From Streptomyces sp. NBC_00335 (GTDB lineage Bacteria > Actinomycetota > Actinomycetes > Streptomycetales > Streptomycetaceae), in assembly GCF_036127095.1 (NCBI RefSeq), contig NZ_CP108006.1, forward strand, positions 7,121,501 through 7,185,500: a stretch of DNA of 64,000 nucleotides, given 5' to 3'. How positions within the stretch are numbered: position 1 is the first letter of the stretch; every line of letters starts with the position of its first letter. The translations under genes were made by a program, and so were the position numbers. This document shows, piece by piece, positions 57,870-64,000 of the stretch. Under the pieces are notes generated by a model that did no database searches, had not been told where the DNA came from, and saw only the letters and a program-made list of their open reading frames with translations.

Positions 57870-59372
57870 ATGGCGCAGTGGACCTCGGCCGTAGGTGCCG
57901 CACAGCTCGGCCGGCTCATCACCTCCCAGCAGGGCCGGACCGCCGCGCCCGGCGGGCGCAAGCTGCCCGCGTACCGCACGCTCGCCGACGGCGTCCGCCT
58001 GCTCGTCCTCGAAGGCCGCATCCCCGTGGCCGCCCGGCTCCCCGCCGAGCGGGAGCTGGCCGTCGCGCTCTCCGTCAGCCGCACCACCGTCGCCGCCGCC
58101 TACGAGGCCCTGCGCGGCGAGGGGTTCCTGGAATCCCGCCGGGGCGCCGGCAGCTGGACCTCGGTGCCCGCCGGCAACCCGATGCCGGCCCGCGGGCTGG
58201 AGCCCCTGCCCCCCGAGTCCCTCGGCTCGATGATCGACCTCGGCTGCGCCGCCCTCCCGGCCCCCGAGCCCTGGCTCACCAAGGCCGTGCAGGGCGCCCT
58301 GGAGGAACTCCCGCCGTACGCCCACACCCACGGGGACTACCCGGCCGGCCTGCCCGCGCTGCGCCGCATGCTCGCCGACCGCTACACCGAGCGCGGCATC
58401 CCGACCATGCCCGAGCAGATCATGGTCACCACGGGCGCGATGGGCGCCATCGACGCCATCTGCAGCCTCTTCGCGGGGCGCGGCGAGCGGATCGCCGTCG
58501 AATCCCCGTCCTACGCCAACATCCTCCAGCTCATGCGCGCCGCCGGGGTCCGCCTCGTGCCCGTCGCCATGGGGGAAGGGCTGACCGGCTGGGACATGGA
58601 CGTCTGGCGCCAGGTGCTGCGCGACTCCGCCCCGCGCCTGGCCTACGTGGTCGCCGACTTCCACAACCCGACCGGGGCCCTGGCCTCCGACGAGCAGCGC
58701 CGCGCGATGGTCGAGGCGGCCCGCTCGGCCGGTACCGTCCTGGTCGCCGACGAGACCATGGTCGAGCTCCAGCTGGACCCGGCGATGGAGATGCCCCGCC
58801 CCGTCTGTTCCTTCGACCCGGCCGGCTCCACCGTCATCACCGTCGGCTCCGCCAGCAAGGCCTTCTGGGCCGGCATGCGCATCGGCTGGGTCCGCGCGGC
58901 CCCCGACGTCATCCGCAGCCTGGTGGCCGCCCGTGCCTACGCCGACCTGGGCACGCCCGTGCTGGAACAGCTCGCGGTGGACTGGCTGATGCGCACCGGG
59001 GGCTGGGCGCAGGCCGTGGAGATCCGCCGCGACCAGGCCCGCGAGAACAGGGACGCCCTGGTGGCGGCGGTCCGCCGGGAGCTGCCGGACTGGGAGTTCC
59101 GGGTCCCGCTGGGCGGCCTGACCCTGTGGGCCCGCGCGGGCGGGCTCTCCGGTTCCCGGCTGGCCGAGGTGGGGGAGCGGGTGGGCGTACGGGTCCCCTC
59201 GGGGCCCCGGTTCGGCGTGGACGGCGCCTTCGAGGGGTACGTCCGGCTCCCCTTCACCGTCGGCGGCCCGGTGGCCGAGGAGGCGGCGGCCCGGCTGGCC
59301 GCCGCGGCCCGGCTGGTCGCCACCGGAGCGGGCGGCGGCGGGGCGGAGCCGCCGCGCACCTTCGTCGCGTAG
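57870..59372 (+). CDS. MocR-family regulator (GntR-PLP aminotransferase fusion)
   Basis: A 500-residue fusion. N-terminal winged helix (VRLLVLEGRIPVAARLPAERELAVALSVSRTTV, about residues 45-80) and then a fold-type I aminotransferase domain. HNPTGALASDEQRR and the pyridoxal-binding Lys in VGSASKAFWAGMRIGW are clear. Such regulators sense pyridoxal phosphate with an amino acid and control vitamin B6 or amino-acid genes. The ATG 57870 is used; longer forms upstream lack coding character. The target gene is not evident: the downstream gene is convergent. Confidence 0.9.
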   Translation: MAQWTSAVGAAQLGRLITSQQGRTAAPGGRKLPAYRTLADGVRLLVLEGRIPVAARLPAERELAVALSVSRTTVAAAYEALRGEGFLESRRGAGSWTSVPAGNPMPARGLEPLPPESLGSMIDLGCAALPAPEPWLTKAVQGALEELPPYAHTHGDYPAGLPALRRMLADRYTERGIPTMPEQIMVTTGAMGAIDAICSLFAGRGERIAVESPSYANILQLMRAAGVRLVPVAMGEGLTGWDMDVWRQVLRDSAPRLAYVVADFHNPTGALASDEQRRAMVEAARSAGTVLVADETMVELQLDPAMEMPRPVCSFDPAGSTVITVGSASKAFWAGMRIGWVRAAPDVIRSLVAARAYADLGTPVLEQLAVDWLMRTGGWAQAVEIRRDQARENRDALVAAVRRELPDWEFRVPLGGLTLWARAGGLSGSRLAEVGERVGVRVPSGPRFGVDGAFEGYVRLPFTVGGPVAEEAAARLAAAARLVATGAGGGGAEPPRTFVA

Positions 59373-59399
59373 GACGGGGCCGATCGGACCCGCCGCGTC

Positions 59400-61037
59400 C
59401 TACGGGACGTCCGCCGGGACCTCGGGGATCTCCGAGGCGTCGATCGCCGGGCCCTGCGCCTGGGCGGGCGGCTGGACGATGTGCAGCGGCTTGCCCAGCG
59501 TGACGTGGTCCGGGGCGGGCTTGGGCGCTGCCTGCCGCTCGGGCAGCAGGTCCAGTACCGCCTGCCGGTGTCCCGGGTGGGTGGCGTCGTCGTACGGGTC
59601 CGGCGTGGCCGGAACCTGGAGCCGGTGCACGGGACCGGCGCCGAGCCGGGCGTACCCGCGCCCCGGCGGCAGGACGGCCGTCGGCGTGGTGTGCGGGGGC
59701 AGTCCCAGCACGTCGGCGATCTGCTGGATCGTGGCGGCTCCGAGCACCGCCCGGGCCCTCGTGTGCTGCCAGACGGAGTCGTGCAGCAGCTCCAAGTGGT
59801 CGAACTGCTCGGCCACCACCACCGTGACGTGCGCGGCGCGCCCGTGCCGCAGCGGCACCTGGAGCTGCGCGATCGGATCGGGGGCGCCCTCGGCGGCGGC
59901 CAGGTGGGCCAGCACGCTGGGCCGGTCGAGCAGGATCCACAGCGGACGCCGGGTGTCCTCGGGCGCGGGCCGGCCGGCTTCGCGGGCCCGGTGGGTGGCG
60001 ATCAGGCGCCGCTCGGTCTCGCGGGCGGCCCATTCCAGGGTGGCCAGCGCCCCGGTCGGCCCGCACTCCACGGCGAGGACGCCCGCGCGGCCGGAGAGGC
60101 AGGAGTACTCGCCGGTGCCGCCGCCCTCGACGATCAGTACGTCGCCCCCGTGCCGCAGGGCCTGCAGGGCGACGGACCGCAGCAGCGTGGACGTACCGCT
60201 GCCGGGCTGCCCCACGGCCAGCAGATGGGGCTCGGCGGAACGGGATCCGGTGCGCCAGATGACCGGCGGCATGTCCCGGGGCTCGTCGCCGTCCAGGACG
60301 GGCAGCGTGCGCTGCACGCTGCCGGGGTCGGTGAAGCCGAGCACGGTCTCACCGGGGGAGGTGACGAAGGGCTGGGCGGCGATACCTGTCGGCAGCGCCG
60401 CCAGCACGCTCAGGTCGAGCTGGTTTCCCTCCTCGTCCCAGTCGAAGAGATACTCCCGTCCGCGCCCGGACTTGGCGTGCAGCAGTGCCTCGATCCGGGC
60501 CCTCGATGCGGCCTCGCCGTCGGTGAAGTAGGCCGGGTAGCGGATGTGGAGCCGGGTGACGCGGCCCGCCTCGTCGAACTCGTAGCCGCTGAAGGCCTTG
60601 TCCCACTCCCCGCCGTGGGCGAAGAGGGGGCTCGGATCCTCCGGGATGGAGAAGTACGGCACGAGGGCTTCGTAGAGGGAGCCGAGCCGTTCGGTCTCGG
60701 CATCGCTGGGACCGGTCTTCGCCGGGGTGCGGTCGCGTCCCTGCCAGGCCGCCGCCGCCATGAGGGTGATCAGGGCGGTGAGGGGCCCGTAGGGGACGAG
60801 CGCGACCACGAGGACGCAGGCGGCACCCAGGAACAGCGCGGGACCACGCTTGTCCTTGGGGGTGTCGCACCACTTGCGCCGTCCGGCCGAGGCCAGGACG
60901 CGCAGGCCCCGTCCGATGGTGAGGAGCGGATGGAGGACGTCCGTGGCGCTGTCGGCGGCCGTGCGAGCGAAGTCGCGGCCCCGGGTCAGCGACACGGTGC
61001 CGCTGCTGAGGATGCGGGGAAGTGGGCGCCGGGCCAC
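59400..61037 (-). CDS. sffA: SpoIIIE/FtsK-like sporulation protein SffA
   Basis: A 545-residue protein. Residues 66-98 carry two membrane helices (PALFLGAACVLVVALV, PLTALITLMAAAAW). The ATPase-like half starts near 255: LLAVGQPGSGTSTLLRSVA at 272-290 stands where Walker A is expected, but the Lys is replaced by Thr (GSGTST), and LWILLDRPS is a Walker B-like strand. The gene follows smeA by 50 bases, as in Streptomyces coelicolor, where SmeA targets SffA to sporulation septa and the pair aids septation and chromosome segregation. GTG 61037 follows GGAGA. The missing Lys suggests weak or no ATP hydrolysis. Confidence 0.85.
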   Translation of the reverse strand: MARRPLPRILSSGTVSLTRGRDFARTAADSATDVLHPLLTIGRGLRVLASAGRRKWCDTPKDKRGPALFLGAACVLVVALVPYGPLTALITLMAAAAWQGRDRTPAKTGPSDAETERLGSLYEALVPYFSIPEDPSPLFAHGGEWDKAFSGYEFDEAGRVTRLHIRYPAYFTDGEAASRARIEALLHAKSGRGREYLFDWDEEGNQLDLSVLAALPTGIAAQPFVTSPGETVLGFTDPGSVQRTLPVLDGDEPRDMPPVIWRTGSRSAEPHLLAVGQPGSGTSTLLRSVALQALRHGGDVLIVEGGGTGEYSCLSGRAGVLAVECGPTGALATLEWAARETERRLIATHRAREAGRPAPEDTRRPLWILLDRPSVLAHLAAAEGAPDPIAQLQVPLRHGRAAHVTVVVAEQFDHLELLHDSVWQHTRARAVLGAATIQQIADVLGLPPHTTPTAVLPPGRGYARLGAGPVHRLQVPATPDPYDDATHPGHRQAVLDLLPERQAAPKPAPDHVTLGKPLHIVQPPAQAQGPAIDASEIPEVPADVP

Positions 61038-61087
61038 GGGCGTCTCCTGGAGTTGTGGATGCTTCGGGTGGGTGCCGGGGCCGGGCG

Positions 61088-61282
61088 CTAGAGCTTGATC
61101 CCGCCGAGAAGACTCGCGAGGCTCGCCGTGCTCGCCGTGATGCTGGGGGCGATGGCGGAGCCTGCGAGGAAGAAGCCGAAGAGGGCGCACACGAACGCGT
61201 GCGTCAGCTTCATGCCGTCCTTCTTGAAGAACAGGAAGCAGATGATGCCGAGCAGGACGACACCTGAGATGGACAGGACCAT
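61088..61282 (-). CDS. smeA: Small membrane protein SmeA
   Basis: A 64-residue protein with two membrane helices (MVLSISGVVLLGIICFLFF and THAFVCALFGFFLAGSAIAPS) joined by KKDGMK, and a Ser/Ala-rich C-terminal part that may form an amphipathic helix. Size, topology and its place upstream of sffA match SmeA of S. coelicolor, expressed in sporulating aerial hyphae and located at septa. GGAGA precedes the ATG. Developmental control by whi genes is expected from the known homologue, but no specific site was identified here. Confidence 0.88.
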   Translation of the reverse strand: MVLSISGVVLLGIICFLFFKKDGMKLTHAFVCALFGFFLAGSAIAPSITASTASLASLLGGIKL

Positions 61283-61562
61283 GAGTCAGTTCTCCTGGTG
61301 GGTGGGGACAGTCACCATCAGTTCTTCCAGGCTCACAGGAAGTATCAATGCGATAAAAGGTGCATATGGGTGAATCTAGTAATTTTTCACTTGACCGGCC
61401 CATCCCGGCTGGCGCGCCTGGCGGGACGGGGGCATGGGGGCCGCAAGGTGATCATTGCCTCGGCCCGCGCCGCTCATGTGCAGGTCCGGGCGTTACTCTG
61501 ACGCTTCACCCGTACGGACGCAGTGCCGTGCGCAGCCCTGCCCGTGAAAGGCGGTACGACCG
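61283..61562. other. AT-rich promoter region between smeA and ankyrin gene
   Basis: Divergent 280-base gap. 61343-61396 is unusually AT-rich (AGGAAGTATC, GCGATAAAAGG, CTAGTAATTTTTCAC) for this chromosome and should contain the smeA promoter. No palindromic operator was seen. Confidence 0.5.
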
Positions 61563-62006
61563 ATGAGTGAGCACGTCGAGAACGGCTCCCAGGACTCCCA
61601 GGCCTCCCAGGACTCTCCGGGCGTTCCCGACGAGGACGTCGTCGAGCTGGCCACCAAGATCTTCGACCTCGCCCGCCGCGGTGAGACCGAGACCCTCGCC
61701 GCGTACGTCGACGCGGGCGTCCCGGCCAACCTCACCAACGACCGCGGCGACACCCTCGTCATGCTCGCCGCCTACCACGGCCACGCCGACGCCGTCACGG
61801 CCCTGCTGGCCCGCGGCGCCGAGGCCGACCGGGCCAACGACCGCGGCCAGACCCCGCTCGCCGGCGCGGTCTTCAAGGGCGAGGAGGCCGTCATCCGCGC
61901 GCTGCTCGCCGGGGGCGCCGACCCGAACGCCGGAACGCCCTCCGCCGTGGACACGGCCCGCATGTTCGCCAAAGCCGACCTGCTGGAACTTTTCGGAGCC
62001 AAGTAG
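61563..62006 (+). CDS. Ankyrin-repeat protein
   Basis: A 147-residue soluble protein with three to four ankyrin repeats: TETLAAYVDAGVPANLTND, RGDTLVMLAAYHGHADAVTALLARGAEADRAND, RGQTPLAGAVFKGEEAVIRALLAGGADPNAG, and a capping half-repeat. The first 30 residues are Ser/Gln/Asp-rich. Ankyrin repeats mediate protein binding; the partner is unknown. Single-gene unit downstream of the smeA promoter region in the opposite direction. ATG 61563 lacks a strong ribosome site (AAAGGCGG lies 13-20 bases upstream). Confidence 0.9.
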   Translation: MSEHVENGSQDSQASQDSPGVPDEDVVELATKIFDLARRGETETLAAYVDAGVPANLTNDRGDTLVMLAAYHGHADAVTALLARGAEADRANDRGQTPLAGAVFKGEEAVIRALLAGGADPNAGTPSAVDTARMFAKADLLELFGAK

Positions 62007-62275
62007 TCCGCTTCTGTCGGTCCCCAGCCGGTGCCCAGGCCGGTCTCCGGGCCGGTTCCCGGCCGGTTTCCGACTGGTCCAGACCTCACGGGTTGGTCAC
62101 GGCGGCCTTAAATGTGGTCGCGGCGCACAAACCGCCTGGGTCATCATGGCGTCGGATTCGATTCGCGGACAGGGCGGACGGGCAGGAGCGGGCAGGACAC
62201 AACGGGTGTCCGACCCCCACTCCTGCCGGGGGACCGCCACCCTGGCCGAGAAGCACCGACGAGAGTGAGAAGGCA

Positions 62276-62338
62276 ATGGTCTACATCGAGCGGAACCTGA
62301 CGGCGGACGTCCTCGCATGCTGTTACGCGGCCCTGTGA
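62276..62338 (+). CDS. 20-residue leader-like ORF with Cys-Cys, upstream of HEAT protein gene
   Basis: A 21-codon frame MVYIERNLTADVLACCYAAL with GAGAAGG 5 bases before the ATG at 62276. It ends 46 bases before the HEAT-repeat gene. The rest of the 378-base gap 62007-62384 holds a CGGTTCCCGGCCGGTTTCCG repeat-like stretch (62049-62068) and no other gene. It may be a leader peptide or a real micro-protein; the CC pair is suggestive of cysteine sensing. Unproven. Confidence 0.5.
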   Translation: MVYIERNLTADVLACCYAAL

Positions 62339-62384
62339 ATTCCGATTCCCGGTTGCGTCCCCAGCTTGATTTGAGGCCATTCCC

Positions 62385-63782
62385 ATGTTCGAACCAGTCA
62401 TAGCGCCGAGCGGCACCCTGCTCGGGCTCCTGCAGCGCGGCCGCGGCGACGGCACGCTGCACGCGCTCGCCGCGCCCAGAGCCGAGGCCCTCGCGGCGCT
62501 CAACCACTGCGTGGCCGGCGATCCGCGCCAGGACTGGCAGGTCGAGAACCGCTCCCTGTACTACGCACGCCTGTACCTGGACCTCGACGGCCCCCTGGGC
62601 GAGATCGAGGCCCACCTCCTCGGCGTCGACGACCTCGTCGACGAGGACGACCGCCGCACGGGCCTCGCCCTGTCCGTCCTGGGCCACCTGGCCTCGTACG
62701 GCCGTGACGACGCGCTCATGCTGCTGCGCCGGTACGCCGCCACGGGCGCCAACTGGGCCTGGGCCCTCGACGAACTCGCCCTGCGCGACGACGACGAGGG
62801 ACTGCGTTCCCTGGCCGCACCGGTCCTCGCCCGCTTCCCCGACACCGCCGAGGGTGAGGCGCGGCTCGCCGCCGCCGTCCGCGACGCCTACGAGCCCAGG
62901 CCCTGGTGCCTGTGGGAAGAGGACCCGGCCTACGGCGAGCGGCTGCGCGCCGCCCGCCAGCAGGGCTCCTTCGACCGCTGGCAGCGCCAGCTCACCCCGC
63001 GCGGCCCCCAACCCGGCTGGGGCGTCCAGGCCGTCTTCGACTGGGCCGCCGACGGACTGCGCCGGGGCACCCCCCTGCACGTCCCGGCCGCCCGCTGCCT
63101 GGCCGCCGTGGCCACCCCCGAGGACCGCTCCGCGATCCTCGCGGCCGCCGCCGGCGCGTCCGGAGAGGCCGCCCGCGCCACCGCGCTGCACCACCTGGTC
63201 CTCGCCGAGCCGGAGAACCCGGCCGTACTGGACCTCATCGAAGCCGCCGGCGACGAGCCGGCCGTAGCCGCCTACGAGCGCATGTGCGGCCCCGCCGCCG
63301 TCGAGCGGGCCCGGCGCTGGGTCCAGCGCCCCGACGCCCTCGGAACGGCCGCAGGGACCCTCCTGGCCGCCCGCGGCGGAGCCGAGGACGCCACCCTGGT
63401 CCTCGGGGCCCTGCGCTCCACCGTCCGCGGCTCGGGCCCGGACTCCACGCCGCTGTTCACCCTGGTCGACGGAGCCGGCCGGCTCCGCATCGGCTGCGCG
63501 GCGCCGGTACTGCGCCACATCTACCGCGAGACGGCCTCCTCCCACCTGCGGGGCCGCGCCGCCCGGGCCCTGGCGGCCACGGACCCCTCCTTCGCGGCGG
63601 GCTTCGCCGTCGAATGCCTCTGGGACTGCGAGGAGACCACCCGGGAGGTGGCCGCCCGCCACGCGGAGACGGCCGACGCCCGAGTGGCCCCGCGCCTGCG
63701 CCGCCTGGCGGCGGACCCGGCCGAGGAAGAGGACGTCCAGTCGGCGGTACGGAGCCGGATCGCCCCGGAGTCGGCCGTGTAG
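62385..63782 (+). CDS. HEAT-repeat protein
   Basis: A 465-residue soluble all-helical protein made of degenerate HEAT units (for example TGLALSVLGHLASYGRDDALML, VPAARCLAAVATPEDRSAIL, SSHLRGRAARALAATDPSFA). Trp-rich loops around residues 165-215 (RPWCLWEEDPAYGERL, FDRWQRQL) interrupt them. HEAT scaffolds bind other proteins; no catalytic motif was seen. It is preceded by the small Cys-Cys frame and followed by a strong terminator, so it is probably a single transcription unit with its leader. Confidence 0.85.
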   Translation: MFEPVIAPSGTLLGLLQRGRGDGTLHALAAPRAEALAALNHCVAGDPRQDWQVENRSLYYARLYLDLDGPLGEIEAHLLGVDDLVDEDDRRTGLALSVLGHLASYGRDDALMLLRRYAATGANWAWALDELALRDDDEGLRSLAAPVLARFPDTAEGEARLAAAVRDAYEPRPWCLWEEDPAYGERLRAARQQGSFDRWQRQLTPRGPQPGWGVQAVFDWAADGLRRGTPLHVPAARCLAAVATPEDRSAILAAAAGASGEAARATALHHLVLAEPENPAVLDLIEAAGDEPAVAAYERMCGPAAVERARRWVQRPDALGTAAGTLLAARGGAEDATLVLGALRSTVRGSGPDSTPLFTLVDGAGRLRIGCAAPVLRHIYRETASSHLRGRAARALAATDPSFAAGFAVECLWDCEETTREVAARHAETADARVAPRLRRLAADPAEEEDVQSAVRSRIAPESAV

Positions 63783-63803
63783 CCGCGCACCCCTGCGCAG
63801 CGC

Positions 63804-63842
63804 GGCGCGCCCCCGGTCCGAGGAACGGACCGGGGGCGCGCC
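63804..63842. terminator. Terminator between HEAT gene and the last gene
   Basis: Perfect 16-bp stem (63804-63819 and 63827-63842; GGCGCGCCCCCGGTCC and complement) with a 7-base loop, between convergent genes. Confidence 0.92.
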
Positions 63843-63863
63843 GTCGGTTGGCCGACCGTCGGG

Positions 63864-64000
63864 CTACGGCTTGCGCGGTGAGCCCGCCGTAGGGCTCGCC
63901 GTGGCGGATCCGCCCGTCCGGGCCTCCTTCTCCCGCTCCTCCCGCGCGATCCGCTGCTTGTCCTTGAGCACCGCGGCCTCCTTCGGGCTCAGGGTCCGCT
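63864..64000 (-). CDS. 3' end of an unknown gene, 5' part outside window
   Basis: The frame ends with TAG at 63864-63866. The visible 44 residues read RTLSPKEAAVLKDKQRIARE and continue with EERE and KEAR, then a Gly/Ser/Thr/Pro-rich tail ending SPRKP. A charged helix plus disordered tail is all that can be seen; no identification is possible. Confidence 0.6.
   Translation of the reverse strand, partial: RTLSPKEAAVLKDKQRIAREEREKEARTGGSATASPTAGSPRKP

Overview
The window is a stretch of a high-GC, Streptomyces-type linear chromosome, and most of it looks like core rather than island DNA. Evidence for this is the third-position GC bias, GTG starts and start/stop-overlapping gene pairs throughout, and a set of markers typical of streptomycetes: the sporulation pair smeA-sffA, a sigma-R type promoter in front of rbpA, a chitinase with DasR-like sites, DUF6230/DUF6114 proteins, and 'HIDLLRV' leader peptides. 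No tRNA, rRNA, prophage, transposase, CRISPR array or biosynthetic gene cluster was found.

Left part (1-25 kb) is metabolic and transport-rich. It holds a truncated repeat lipoprotein; a three-gene operon of a luciferase-like monooxygenase, an SDR and an SGNH esterase (964-4003, minus); and a cationic amino-acid permease with its own Lrp-type regulator (4314-6258). Next is a sulfur-type operon of three flavin monooxygenases behind a leader peptide (6572-10520, minus), then a second leader peptide in front of a stand-alone CxxC thioredoxin-fold protein. A davA-davB pair for lysine breakdown (12321-14893) follows, then an MFS/LysR divergent pair, an NCS2 purine/pyrimidine permease, an MFS/ROK divergent pair with a perfect operator, and a large secreted GH18 chitinase. 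The permease-Lrp promoter region and the davAB promoter region share repeated GCGCAAC boxes on helical phasing, which suggests one lysine regulon split over two loci.

Middle part (25.6-45.8 kb). An FMN riboswitch drives ribD-ribE-ribM-ribBA-ribH, continuing into hisE and hisG. After these come a PH-domain protein, two coupled CNNM/CorC-type CBS membrane proteins behind a structured leader, an EccA-like TPR-AAA ATPase, a uridine-kinase-like protein and a secreted C39 peptidase. An SPW-repeat membrane protein, a DUF6230-DUF6114-membrane protein operon with a divergent TetR regulator, and an acyl-CoA dehydrogenase complete this part.

Right part (45.9-64 kb) starts with a 1.25-kb gene-free repeat field. 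It continues with an unknown protein next to a phosphotransferase, a second Lrp regulator, an amidohydrolase, polyprenol-phosphate mannose synthase, FxsA, RbpA, an Atg22-like transporter, a glycerophosphodiesterase, a MocR regulator, sffA/smeA, an ankyrin protein and a HEAT-repeat protein.

Patterns across the window: 12-bp tandem repeats coding for tetrapeptides sit in the tails or linkers of at least five unrelated genes. Three copies of an interspersed intergenic repeat are present. Several perfect hairpin terminators separate convergent genes, the longest having a 28-bp stem.
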